64,000 nt of DNA from Melioribacter roseus P3M-2 (GTDB taxonomy: Bacteria > Bacteroidota > Ignavibacteria > Ignavibacteriales > Melioribacteraceae): assembly GCF_000279145.1 (NCBI RefSeq), contig NC_018178.1, positions 3,233,688 to 3,297,687 on the forward strand, in the 5' to 3' direction. The notes below the pieces were generated by a model that worked only from the letters and a program-made list of their open reading frames with translations, made no database searches and was not told where the DNA came from. Below, piece after piece: positions 28,666 to 37,666 of this stretch (position 1 is its first letter; each line of letters begins with the position of its first letter). The translations under genes and the position numbers were made by a program.

Positions 28666-29537
28666 TTTAATAAAGCTTTAAAAAACAACATAATTAAATC
28701 GTACACTTTCAGCGTGGGTCTGTATTCAAACGTGTCGTAATCGTTATTTTCAATATAATCCAAAATTTTATTACCGCCAAGTATAGTAAGCTTCAACTGG
28801 CAAATCAATCCCCGGGTTGCATTAGGATGATTTTTTAGCGCGCTAATAATTTTTTCGCCTTGCTCGTAATATTTTCTGTTCCTGGCTACCTGCAACTTCA
28901 TCAATTTCCTGAATCTTGCTTTTTCTTCGCCGTTGAGGATAAGCAATTTATTGTCGTCCAGTCGATATTCTTTCATTTCATCGAGAGGAATATAGAGCCT
29001 GTTCTTCATGAAATCAATCGAGATATCCTGATAGAAATTGGTCAATTGCAGTCCTGTACAGATTGAATCGGAATAATCGAATATTTCATCAACGCGTATA
29101 TCGAACAATTCAAGTATAATTCTGCCTACGGGATTTGCAGAATTACGGCAATATTCCAAAACATTATCGAAGGTTTCGAATCGGTTTACGGTTATATCCG
29201 ATTCAAACGCATTGAGCAAATTAAAAAAATTTTCTTCCGTTAAATTAAAATTTTTAATCGTATAGTCGAGAGCCGCCCAGAAATTATCGTAATAATTGCC
29301 ATCGAGAGCGTTTGAAAGCTTGAAGCGGTATAAACTTATATTTTCGAGACGCTCTTTTACATTCGAATCGCCTTCGTCTGCAATATCGTCCGCCGTCCGG
29401 GCAAATTTATATATTATTGCAACATGTTTGCGGAGTTTTGCAGGTAAGAATAACGATGCTACGGGAAAATTTTCGTAGTGTTTCCTGGCAAATTCGAGAG
29501 CGTCGTTATACTCGTTGTCTATCTCTTTATTAATCAC
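28662..29537 (-). CDS. hpnC: Hydroxysqualene synthase
   Basis: Converts presqualene diphosphate to hydroxysqualene. The 291 residues have the HpnC style of the squalene-synthase fold: HYENFPVASLFLPAKLRKH (20-38), FARTADDIADEGD (45-57) with Asp50, Asp51 and Asp54, CRNSANPVGRIILELF (130-145) and ICTGLQLTNFYQDISID (159-175). First gene of the hpnC-hpnD-hpnE set, each overlapping or nearly touching the next. Squalene would feed hopanoid (or sterol-like) lipids, but no cyclase is present in the window. Confidence 0.9.
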   Translation of the reverse strand: MINKEIDNEYNDALEFARKHYENFPVASLFLPAKLRKHVAIIYKFARTADDIADEGDSNVKERLENISLYRFKLSNALDGNYYDNFWAALDYTIKNFNLTEENFFNLLNAFESDITVNRFETFDNVLEYCRNSANPVGRIILELFDIRVDEIFDYSDSICTGLQLTNFYQDISIDFMKNRLYIPLDEMKEYRLDDNKLLILNGEEKARFRKLMKLQVARNRKYYEQGEKIISALKNHPNATRGLICQLKLTILGGNKILDYIENNDYDTFEYRPTLKVYDLIMLFFKALLK

Positions 29538-29614
29538 GCTTAATCTAAATTATGACGAATTAAGATAGTGAATTCCTGAGGAATAATAAATAAAAATGGG
29601 AGTAATTAAAGAAT

Positions 29615-29701
29615 TGGTGCCCGGAACAGGACTCGAACCTGCACTGGCGTAAGCCAACTAGCTCCTGAAGCTAGCGTGTCTACCAATTCCACCATCCGGG
29701 C
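29615..29701 (-). tRNA. tRNA-Leu (anticodon CAG)
   Basis: Class II tRNA on the minus strand: acceptor GCCCGGA / TCCGGGC, anticodon arm CTAGC-TTCAGGA-GCTAG giving CAG, variable arm TTGGCTTACGCCA, T-arm GCAGG-TTCGAGT-CCTGT, discriminator A and an encoded CCA end. The encoded CCA differs from the two tRNA-Ser genes of this window, which lack it. Confidence 0.96.
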
Positions 29702-29730
29702 AAAAATCACGGGTCTAAATCTAAAAAATT

Positions 29731-32007
29731 TTATCGAAAAATAGAAACGGAATCTTTAGTTTCCGTTGTATCTTTTATTACATACTTTGTCGGCAATTTA
29801 ACGTAATTATCGCGCATTGCATCGTAAGTATCCGGAATATCACGCACATTCGAGATATCCGTATAAATGCCGTTGCGGCAATCTCTCGAATAAAGTTTGG
29901 GATTACCGAGCTCGAAAATAGATTCCCTGCAATAATTGACTGTTACTATATTGCCGTTAGCCGGCATTTGAAAATCTTCGAGCGGCAGATCGAGATTCTG
30001 ATAAACATCGTGCATAAAAAGAGCCCAAATCGGCAGCGCGGCTCTTGCGCCTTGTCCGTACTCGCCGGTAAACGAGACTTGTTGATCGTCAAAACCGACC
30101 CATACGCCTGCGGCAAGTTGAGGAGTAAATCCGATAAACCAGGCGTCGGCAAAATCCTGAGTTGTGCCCGTCTTACCGGCAGCCGGTCGCTGAAAATTAA
30201 ACCGATATCTGATCGATACACCCGTACCTTCGTCGACTGCAGTGCGCATCATATCCGTTACCAGGTAAGCCGTCTCTTCCGGTATAGCTTCCCTGGCTTC
30301 CGAAGTAAATTTATCGATGAGAATACCGTCTTTGTCCTCTATTTTCAAAATCGAAATCGGCTCGTTGTAAATTCCGCGGTTGGCTAATGTTGCAAACGCA
30401 GACGTCATTTCCAAAGGCGAAACCAAAGAAGTTCCTAACGCAATCGACGGATATAAATCGAGTTTACTCTTAATGCCCATCTTCTCGGCAAACAGACCTA
30501 TTTTCCAGAGAGGAGCATAATCTTCGATTATCAATCGGGCGGCAACAATATTGATTGAATGAGCCAAACCCGTCCTGAGCGTCGTAAATCCTCCAGTCGA
30601 CAAATCGAAATTCTGAGGGCTCCAGCCGTTATAATCGAAAGGCTGATTCAATATCGGATACGCGGGATAAATACCGTTGTCGACGGCTACCGAGTAGACT
30701 ATCGGTTTGAAAGCCGAGCCGGGCTGTCTTTTAATTTGCGTAACGTGGTTCAAACCGTATAGGAATCGCTGATTGCGCCCTCCCACCATAGCCTTTATTT
30801 CGCCCGTCTTAACATCTAGAACTACAAAACCGACTTCAATACGAGTGGCAGCTTTCTTAACCGAATCTACAAATTCCCTGTCGTATTTGAATCTGTTGTA
30901 GACTTCTTTTCTTGCTTCCGCATCTTGAGCGGTTTTATATTCAATTCTGTTTCTGACAGCCTTGTCAATCAATTCATTTAAGTCGCCTTTATATTCGCTC
31001 CATCTCCAGCTCCTGTCGAACTGTTTTTGAAAATCGTTCAGATGAAGTTCTACGGCTTTATTTGCTATTTCCTGCATTCTGCTGTCCAGAGAAGTATAGA
31101 TATTTAAGCCGTCGCGGTATAAATCGTAACCGTATTTGGCGGCAATCTTTTCCATCTGTCTGCGTATGTGTTCCAGAAAGTGCGGGGCGATTGTGCTCCG
31201 GATGCCGTTTTTTATTTTTTCGTACGATAATTTAATCGGCGTCAGTTTATATTTATCGTACTCTTCTTCGCTCAGGTAGCCCATTTCCACCATATTTTTC
31301 ATTACCAGGTTACGGCGTTGAAGCGCGCGTTCGTAACGATTATAAGGATCGTAGTAAACCCACGATTTGAGGATTGCCACAAGAACCGCCGCTTCGGGAA
31401 TCGTGAGTTGCTGGAAGCTTTTGTCGAAATAAACTTTAGAAGCCATTCCGATGCCATAAGCGCCGTGACCGAACCATTGCACGTTCAGGTACATTTCGAG
31501 TATTTCGTCTTTCGTATAATTCTTTTCAATTTGAACCGCCGTAATCCATTCCCTTATTTTCCTGATTCCCGTATCGAATAATGTTTCGTTTTGAATTTTG
31601 AGATCGTAAAGATTTTTTGCCAACTGCTGAGTGATAGTACTGGCGCCTTCTCTCCTTCCGAGAAAAACATTTTTGATCATCGCTTTAATAAATCGTTCGA
31701 GGTCAACGCCCCAATGTTCATAGAATTTTCTGTCCTCAGTGGCAATCAAGGCTTGAATTACATGCGGAGGAACGTCTTTAATACTGATTTCTATTCTGTT
31801 TTCTTTAAAAAACTGTCCTATCAGCACTCCGTCGCTACTGTAAACGTTGCTAGCGAGCTGAGGTCTCGGATTTTCCAGTTCCTCAAGCGAAGGCAGACCT
31901 TCAATAATATACCGAACAAAAATCGCCGAGCATGCAATTAAAATTAGTCCGAAAAAAATCAATAAATATCGTAACGCTCTCCTTTTTTTCTTAATCGTTT
32001 TTGCCAT
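29731..32007 (-). CDS. mrcA: Penicillin-binding protein 1A (bifunctional)
   Basis: Class A PBP that both polymerises and cross-links peptidoglycan. The 758 residues have a cytoplasmic lysine-rich start, one membrane helix (about 13-35), a GT51 domain with catalytic Glu91 in ATEDRKFYEHWG and REGASTITQQLAKNLY (about 129-144), and a transpeptidase domain with Ser431 in PGSAFKPIVYS, SIN in AHSINIVAAR and KTGTTQDFADAW. It ends 29 nt before tRNA-Leu and begins 3 nt after lpxH, suggesting one transcript for envelope genes. Confidence 0.95.
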   Translation of the reverse strand: MAKTIKKKRRALRYLLIFFGLILIACSAIFVRYIIEGLPSLEELENPRPQLASNVYSSDGVLIGQFFKENRIEISIKDVPPHVIQALIATEDRKFYEHWGVDLERFIKAMIKNVFLGRREGASTITQQLAKNLYDLKIQNETLFDTGIRKIREWITAVQIEKNYTKDEILEMYLNVQWFGHGAYGIGMASKVYFDKSFQQLTIPEAAVLVAILKSWVYYDPYNRYERALQRRNLVMKNMVEMGYLSEEEYDKYKLTPIKLSYEKIKNGIRSTIAPHFLEHIRRQMEKIAAKYGYDLYRDGLNIYTSLDSRMQEIANKAVELHLNDFQKQFDRSWRWSEYKGDLNELIDKAVRNRIEYKTAQDAEARKEVYNRFKYDREFVDSVKKAATRIEVGFVVLDVKTGEIKAMVGGRNQRFLYGLNHVTQIKRQPGSAFKPIVYSVAVDNGIYPAYPILNQPFDYNGWSPQNFDLSTGGFTTLRTGLAHSINIVAARLIIEDYAPLWKIGLFAEKMGIKSKLDLYPSIALGTSLVSPLEMTSAFATLANRGIYNEPISILKIEDKDGILIDKFTSEAREAIPEETAYLVTDMMRTAVDEGTGVSIRYRFNFQRPAAGKTGTTQDFADAWFIGFTPQLAAGVWVGFDDQQVSFTGEYGQGARAALPIWALFMHDVYQNLDLPLEDFQMPANGNIVTVNYCRESIFELGNPKLYSRDCRNGIYTDISNVRDIPDTYDAMRDNYVKLPTKYVIKDTTETKDSVSIFR

Positions 32008-32010
32008 ACC

Positions 32011-32736
32011 TTACCAATTGATTATTTGAAATGAATCGGTGAATTTGCCGTAACAAGGTTGTTCGAGCCACGACCCGAGATTAATGTATTTTCCGTTATT
32101 GTATTCAAACTCGGAGCGAATGTGCGTATGTCCGAATATTACATAATCATATCCTTGGTCGATTTTCCGCATTGCCGTTTCAATAAGACCGTCTTTCCTG
32201 CCATAGTCTTTTTGCGACGTATATGAGCGGCTCGTTTTACTGGTTCCGCTGGCTATTTTAATCCCGAGGTCGGGATGAATAGTTGAATAAATACGCTGCA
32301 AAACTTTATTTCTCAAAATCCATTTAAGAATTCGATAACCCGTATCGTTCGGCACCAGTCCGTCTCCGTGTCCGATAAAAAATTTTTTATCGTTCAGCGT
32401 AAAAGCGGCGGGGTCTTCGTATAAGATTGCTCCGATTTCTTCGCGAAAAAAATTCCGGTGAAGGAAATCGTGATTCCCAATAAAATAATGGATTTTTTTG
32501 CCCGACTCGGCAAATTCAATCAAAGCAGCCAGCGTTTTATAATATCCTTTCTGAATAACGCGCTTGTATTCAAACCAATAGTCGAATAAGTCGCCCAGTA
32601 TAAAAAGTTCGTCGCAGTTCTCAGCCGCGTAATTAATCAGCTTAACTAATTTTGCTTCCTTTTCTTTTTCTTCTTCTTTTAAGCCGAGTCCGAGATGAAC
32701 ATCCGATATAAAAAAATACGTGGAATAATTAATCAT
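32011..32736 (-). CDS. lpxH: UDP-2,3-diacylglucosamine diphosphatase (LpxH-like)
   Basis: Calcineurin-fold metallophosphoesterase predicted to release lipid X in lipid A synthesis. From ATG 32736 it has 241 residues: FFISDVHLG (8-16), LGDLFDYWFEYKR (about 48-60), FIGNHDFLHRNFF (about 86-98), FIGHGDGL and the closing YVIFGHTHIRSEFEY, the metal-binding pattern of LpxH. A frame extension to 32763 would start upstream inside the M1 gene; the shorter start, overlapping that gene by 8 nt, matches the family. Alternative: the related LpxG/other UDP-diacylglucosamine hydrolase type. Presence implies a lipid A outer membrane. Confidence 0.85.
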   Translation of the reverse strand: MINYSTYFFISDVHLGLGLKEEEKEKEAKLVKLINYAAENCDELFILGDLFDYWFEYKRVIQKGYYKTLAALIEFAESGKKIHYFIGNHDFLHRNFFREEIGAILYEDPAAFTLNDKKFFIGHGDGLVPNDTGYRILKWILRNKVLQRIYSTIHPDLGIKIASGTSKTSRSYTSQKDYGRKDGLIETAMRKIDQGYDYVIFGHTHIRSEFEYNNGKYINLGSWLEQPCYGKFTDSFQIINW

Positions 32737-34408
32737 ATTCTTTTTCCACTGTGAACTTTGCAAGTATTTTTGATTCCGGGTCCATAATTATTTCAACGGG
32801 TTCGAAATCGGTTATGACTTCAAAAATTTTTTTCCTTTTGTCAATATAGAGTTTTTCAAGTTTAGACTCAGATTCTTTTTTCCCCGACAATATGATTTCC
32901 AGAGGAAATATATAATTTTCATATCCGCTTTGTAACTGTTCAACGGTAATTTTGTTCCTGTACTTATTGCCTTCTTTTCCGCTGTTCCATTTTGTTTCCA
33001 ATTCGATTATTCCTTTGCCTTCGTAAATCCATTGATTAAAAAAGTAATCGAGACTAACGCCGGCTGTGGTTTCACAAATATTTTGAAAATCTCCGGTTGA
33101 AGCGTTTTTATATTTGTATTTATTGAAGTAATTTCTAAGCGAAGCAAAGAACAGGCTGTCGCCAATTTCATTCCTAAGCATATGGAGCGCCCAGGCTCCT
33201 TTGTCGTATATCGTTCTGCTGAAAAGTCTGACGCCCGGATTATAGAGAGGCGTATCGGTAAAATTGCTAATCTTTTGTTTCATCGTTGAAATCAGAGCTG
33301 ATTTGCCCGCTTTCGCTTCCCAGTAGAGAGCCTCGGAATAAGTCGCAAAACCTTCATTCAGCCAGATATCTTTCCACGTAGCGGGACCGACCGCATTACC
33401 CCACCAGTAATGAGCAAGTTCATGTACCAGCATATCCTGAAAAAATTTCCTGCCTGTAATAAAATCCGAACCTACGCCCGTAAGAGTTTGATGTTCCATT
33501 GCCCCGTATTTCCATAAGAATTCGGCTACTGCGTACTTTTCTTTGGCAAAAGGATAGGAACCGAATAATTTTTCGAATAGGTTCAAGTATACCGGATGGT
33601 CTTCAAAATCCTTTAACGCCTGTTGGAATTTGTCAGGAAGAGCGTAATACTGCAGGCTGACCGTATCGCCCGTGGTCGAAACGTAATCAGTAAAATAAGA
33701 TTGATACTCGCCCGAATAGATTGCAATCAAATATGTTGATATCGGATAATAAGTTTTCCAGTGATAAACTTTCTTACTCTTCTTTCGTTTAATTTCGATA
33801 AGTTTTCCGTTGGACAGCGAGACATAATTTGAGTCGTTTTCAATATAGATATCGACGAGAGCTTTGTCGTACGGTCGATCGTTGCAGGGGAACCAGGTCG
33901 ATGCAAATGTCGGTTCGTTCATCGTATAAACAAAATATGAATCTTCGAGGTTTTCAAAATTAAACGACCCGAAACCTTTTTTTAGGGGGGCGCCCGAGTA
34001 ACTAACCTCGAGTAGTAGGGTATCGGGCAATGACGTCGTCGGCTCAACAATAATTTTGTCGTCGTCTCTTTTAAATACTATTTCCCTTCCGTTGAGTCTA
34101 ATATTTTCAATACGCATATTATCATAAAAGTCGAATTCAATTTTTTTTGCAGTTTTCGATTTCGGGACGAACAATATTCCTGTTTCCCCTTTAATATACC
34201 TGCCCTTAGGATACAGGCTTACTTTAATATTATAATGGATAACGTCGATATCCGAATGAGATTCGGTACCCAGATCGTCTTCTGATAATAAGAGCGATTT
34301 GTACAAACCGTAAGCCATCCGGGCATCGGGTGAAAAGACGAAAGCGCCTATAAGCAAAAAAAGCGCTATGACCGTGAATATTATAAACGGAACCAGAAGT
34401 TTTTTCAT
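32729..34408 (-). CDS. M1 family zinc aminopeptidase, membrane-anchored or exported
   Basis: Removes N-terminal residues from peptides. The 559 residues begin with a hydrophobic segment (about 5-27) that is a signal peptide or anchor, so it works outside the cytoplasm. The M1 domain shows GAMEHQTLTG (substrate N-terminus binding, in the GAMEH variant) and the zinc site HELAHYWWGN with His329, Glu330, His333 and Glu352 (LNEGFATY) at the canonical 18-residue distance. It is shorter than typical M1 proteins because the C-terminal helical domain is missing, as in the compact Bacteroidota type. It overlaps lpxH by 8 nt. A promoter match lies just upstream. Confidence 0.92.
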   Translation of the reverse strand: MKKLLVPFIIFTVIALFLLIGAFVFSPDARMAYGLYKSLLLSEDDLGTESHSDIDVIHYNIKVSLYPKGRYIKGETGILFVPKSKTAKKIEFDFYDNMRIENIRLNGREIVFKRDDDKIIVEPTTSLPDTLLLEVSYSGAPLKKGFGSFNFENLEDSYFVYTMNEPTFASTWFPCNDRPYDKALVDIYIENDSNYVSLSNGKLIEIKRKKSKKVYHWKTYYPISTYLIAIYSGEYQSYFTDYVSTTGDTVSLQYYALPDKFQQALKDFEDHPVYLNLFEKLFGSYPFAKEKYAVAEFLWKYGAMEHQTLTGVGSDFITGRKFFQDMLVHELAHYWWGNAVGPATWKDIWLNEGFATYSEALYWEAKAGKSALISTMKQKISNFTDTPLYNPGVRLFSRTIYDKGAWALHMLRNEIGDSLFFASLRNYFNKYKYKNASTGDFQNICETTAGVSLDYFFNQWIYEGKGIIELETKWNSGKEGNKYRNKITVEQLQSGYENYIFPLEIILSGKKESESKLEKLYIDKRKKIFEVITDFEPVEIIMDPESKILAKFTVEKEYD

Positions 34409-34436
34409 TATGCGGAAAAATAAGTTAATATTAACA

Positions 34437-34468
34437 CAAAATTAATTAATTCTGGCGTTGCCAATCAA
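34437..34468 (-). promoter_or_regulatory. Promoter of the M1/lpxH/PBP1A unit
   Basis: On the minus strand TTG (34466-34468) and TAATTTTG (34437-34444) are 21 nt apart, close to the -33/-7 consensus. The start codon of the M1 gene is about 29 nt downstream. Confidence 0.5.
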
Positions 34469-34510
34469 TTAATAATTAAATATATTTTATTGCAAATTGT
34501 CGAGGAAGCT

Positions 34511-35746
34511 ATGGCATACACCGGTTCTGAAATTTTAAGAAAAACCTTAACCATGATTCTTGCAGGCGGTCAGGGGGAACGATTATTTCCATTGACAAAA
34601 GACCGCACAAAACCTTCGGTTTCCTTCGGGGGGAAATACAGAATCATAGACTTCACATTGTCGAATTGCCTTAATTCGGGATTCAGGAAAATTTATGTAC
34701 TCACGCAGTATAAATCCGATTCGTTGAACCGGCATTTATACGAAGCATGGAACATTTTCAATCCCGAACTGGGCGAATTTATATATTCGATACCACCTCA
34801 GTTCAAAACCAGCAGCGACTGGTATCTCGGAACTGCGAATGCAATTTATCAGAACTTCAACCTGATCGAAGATCATCATTACGACTGGGTATTGATACTT
34901 TCGGGCGACCATATTTACAAGATGGATTACCTGAAAATGATCCAATACCATATCGAGAAGAAAGCCGATTTAACGCTGTCGGCTATTAATATTCCTAAAG
35001 ATCAGGCGAGCAGGTTCGGAGTTATTCAGATTTCGGAAGATTATACAATCCAGTCGTTTATAGAAAAACCGAAGGATCCGCCAGCAATTCCCAATACTCC
35101 GGACCAAAGTTTTGTGAATATGGGTATTTATGTTTTCAGCGTGAAAGCTTTGAAAGAAGCCATGTACAAAATGGAAGAAGAAAAATTGCCGAGCCTCGAT
35201 TTCGGTAAACATGTTATTCCTTATATGTTGAAAAAAAATTACAATTTGAAAGCTTACCGTTTTATAGACGAAAATAAAAAACCGGAACCGTACTGGGTCG
35301 ACGTGGGAACGATAGAAAGTTACTATGCCGCGAGTATGGATTTAATAAGCGTCAATCCCCATTTCAATCTTTACGACATGCACTGGCCTTTACGAACCGA
35401 GCAAAGACAATTTCCCCCTGCCAAAACGGTATCGCACGAAGGCGAACGCGTTGGACGCGCAATCAATTCCTTAATCACCGACGGCACTATCATCTCGGGA
35501 GGTCTCGTCGAAAGGTCGATACTCGGTTTTAACGTAAGGGTCAACAGCTATACTTATATAACCGATTCGATAATAATGGATAATTGCAATATCGGCAGAT
35601 ATTCGAGAATACGACGCGCTATTATCGATAAAAACGTTCACATCCCGGAAGGCACCGAAATCGGGTTCGACCCCGAGGAAGACAAAAAGCGCTTCAAAGT
35701 CTCCGAAACCGGCATCGTAATCATACCAAAGAATTACAAATTCTGA
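34511..35746 (+). CDS. glgC: Glucose-1-phosphate adenylyltransferase
   Basis: Makes ADP-glucose for glycogen synthesis. From ATG 34511 it has 411 residues; a TTG at 34490 is in frame but GAGGAAGCT lies directly before the ATG. Motifs: LAGGQGERLFPLTKDRTKPS (17-36), RIIDFTLSNCLNSG (about 44-57), the YQNFNLIEDH and LSGDHIYKMDY (Asp of the metal site) blocks, FIEKPKDPP (sugar-phosphate Lys) and a C-terminal left-handed beta-helix with repeated I-x-G/D-N turns. No other glycogen gene is adjacent. It is followed by a perfect 12-bp hairpin. Confidence 0.95.
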   Translation: MAYTGSEILRKTLTMILAGGQGERLFPLTKDRTKPSVSFGGKYRIIDFTLSNCLNSGFRKIYVLTQYKSDSLNRHLYEAWNIFNPELGEFIYSIPPQFKTSSDWYLGTANAIYQNFNLIEDHHYDWVLILSGDHIYKMDYLKMIQYHIEKKADLTLSAINIPKDQASRFGVIQISEDYTIQSFIEKPKDPPAIPNTPDQSFVNMGIYVFSVKALKEAMYKMEEEKLPSLDFGKHVIPYMLKKNYNLKAYRFIDENKKPEPYWVDVGTIESYYAASMDLISVNPHFNLYDMHWPLRTEQRQFPPAKTVSHEGERVGRAINSLITDGTIISGGLVERSILGFNVRVNSYTYITDSIIMDNCNIGRYSRIRRAIIDKNVHIPEGTEIGFDPEEDKKRFKVSETGIVIIPKNYKF

Positions 35747-35751
35747 GTAAT

Positions 35752-35780
35752 AAGGCAAGGAATAATCCATTCCTTGCCTT
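35752..35780 (+). terminator. Hairpin after glgC
   Basis: A 12-bp perfect stem (AAGGCAAGGAAT / ATTCCTTGCCTT) with a 5-nt loop starts 5 nt after glgC. The following tract is T-rich but interrupted, so termination may be incomplete. Confidence 0.75.
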
Positions 35781-35809
35781 GTTATCCTCTTTAGTTTATT
35801 TTTCGTCTT

Positions 35810-37663
35810 ATGAAAGAAAACTTACAAAATAAACTCGAAAGTCTGCCCAATTTACCGGGCATCTATCAATTTCTGGATAAAAACGGTAAAGTTATCTACG
35901 TAGGCAAAGCGAAGAATCTTCGAAACAGGGTCAGGAGTTATTTCCATAACAATGTCGATTCTCCCAAAACTGCGGCGCTCGTCTCCAAAATAGAAGATAT
36001 TGAGCTGATTATTACCGATAACGAAATCGAGGCTCTTGTACTCGAAAATAACCTGATTAAACAACTCAAACCGAGATACAACGTTAATCTTAAAGACGAC
36101 AAATCTTATCCGTATATTAAAATTTCGAATGAACCGTTTCCTCAGGTGTACCCTACGCGAAATGTGGTTAACGACGGGTCAAAGTATTTTGGTCCTTATA
36201 CGGATGTGAAAAGCATGAAGAAATCGCTCAGGCTTATTAATAAAATATTCAAAATACGGAGCTGTAAATTTCATATAACGCAGGAAACAATCGAAAAGAA
36301 AAAATACAAATTGTGCCTCGATTATCATATAAAAAAATGCGACGGACCGTGCGAAGGTCTGATTTCCGAAAATGATTACGGGCAACTCGTAAAGCAAGTC
36401 ATAAAAGTTCTGAAAGGCAAAACCGACGATTTGATCGGCGAACTACAGCAGCAGATGCAGCAAGCCGTTCAAAAATTGGAGTTTGAAAAAGCCGCGGATC
36501 TGCGCGACCGCATAGAGCAATTGCAGGTATATTCTTCCAAACAAAAAGTAGTAACTACGGATAAAGAAGACCGAGACATAATTTCCGCCGCTTACGAAGG
36601 TAAAGATGCAGCGGCGACGGTATTGAACATCAGGGCTGGTAAGCTTGTCGGCAAACGACAATTAACTCTGACAACTTCGGACGCCGTCTCAAATACGGAA
36701 GACCTGAACGATATAAAAACGCTTTACTCCACCATCGTTAAATTTTATTATAACGATTACGTTGAAATACCCAAAGAGATAATATTGGAAGAAGAACCTG
36801 ACGAGAGCGATACTTTAATTGAGTGGCTGAGCGAAAAAGCCGGTTTTAAATGCCGTTTTATCGTGCCGAAGAAAATGAGCGAGGCAAAGTCGCTATTAAT
36901 GATCTGCAAACAGAATTCATTGCTTCACCTTAAAGAAATTCAACTGCAAAAGATGAAAAAAGAAGGAAGCGTTCCGTTTGTAATTGCCGCTTTACAAAAA
37001 GAATTGGGACTAAAAAATTTACCTCGCAGAATTGAGTGTTTCGACAATTCCAATTTACAGGGCAGCGACCCTGTTGCAAGCATGGTGGTTTTTGTCGACG
37101 GGAAGCCAAAAAAAAGTTTATACAGAAAATTTATAATACGAAGCGTTGTAGGCCCCGACGACTTTGCCAGTATGAGAGAAGTAATCGAAAGAAGGTATTC
37201 TAAAACTACGGAAGGAAACGAGCCGATGCCCGACTTGATTATGGTCGACGGCGGAAAAGGACAATTGTCGAGCGCGATTGAAGCGCTTGAGAAGTTGGGC
37301 GCTAAAAATTATGATATAATCGGACTTGCAAAAAGACTTGAAGAAATTTATTTGCCCGGCGAAAAGGAGCCGCACATAATCGCCAAAACATCGCCCGTTT
37401 TGAAATTACTTCAGCATCTCAGAGACGAAGCTCACAGATTTGCAATCACGTTTCATCGCCAGCGCAGAACAAAGCGCACTATTACAACCGAATTACTGAA
37501 TATTAAAGGCATTGGAAAAAAGTTGGCGGAAAAATTATTGAGCGCAATGACTATTGAGGAAATAAAGCAGGCGGAAATCGAAAAGCTCTCTGAAATAGTG
37601 GGACAAGCAAAAGCAAAAATTATCTACGATTATTATCACACCGAGAACGTCGGGAATCAATAA
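35810..37663 (+). CDS. uvrC: Excinuclease ABC subunit C
   Basis: Makes both incisions in nucleotide excision repair. The 617 residues show the N-terminal GIY-YIG domain (about 12-95; LPGIYQFLDKNGKVIYVGKA then KNLRNRV), the UVR motif (MQQAVQKLEFEKAADLRDRI, about 218-237) for UvrB contact, the RNase H-like nuclease domain (RIECFDNSNLQGSDPVASMV, DLIMVDGGKGQLSSA, DEAHRFAITFHR) and C-terminal helix-hairpin-helix motifs (LNIKGIGKKLAEKLL). Length and order are canonical. It converges on lacI with 3 nt between stop codons. Confidence 0.96.
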   Translation: MKENLQNKLESLPNLPGIYQFLDKNGKVIYVGKAKNLRNRVRSYFHNNVDSPKTAALVSKIEDIELIITDNEIEALVLENNLIKQLKPRYNVNLKDDKSYPYIKISNEPFPQVYPTRNVVNDGSKYFGPYTDVKSMKKSLRLINKIFKIRSCKFHITQETIEKKKYKLCLDYHIKKCDGPCEGLISENDYGQLVKQVIKVLKGKTDDLIGELQQQMQQAVQKLEFEKAADLRDRIEQLQVYSSKQKVVTTDKEDRDIISAAYEGKDAAATVLNIRAGKLVGKRQLTLTTSDAVSNTEDLNDIKTLYSTIVKFYYNDYVEIPKEIILEEEPDESDTLIEWLSEKAGFKCRFIVPKKMSEAKSLLMICKQNSLLHLKEIQLQKMKKEGSVPFVIAALQKELGLKNLPRRIECFDNSNLQGSDPVASMVVFVDGKPKKSLYRKFIIRSVVGPDDFASMREVIERRYSKTTEGNEPMPDLIMVDGGKGQLSSAIEALEKLGAKNYDIIGLAKRLEEIYLPGEKEPHIIAKTSPVLKLLQHLRDEAHRFAITFHRQRRTKRTITTELLNIKGIGKKLAEKLLSAMTIEEIKQAEIEKLSEIVGQAKAKIIYDYYHTENVGNQ

Positions 37664-37666
37664 CGC

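Noticed and set aside
32736-32763. Longer lpxH start at 32763
   Set aside because: It would add nine residues inside the M1 gene with no ribosome-binding site; the conserved protein begins at 32736.
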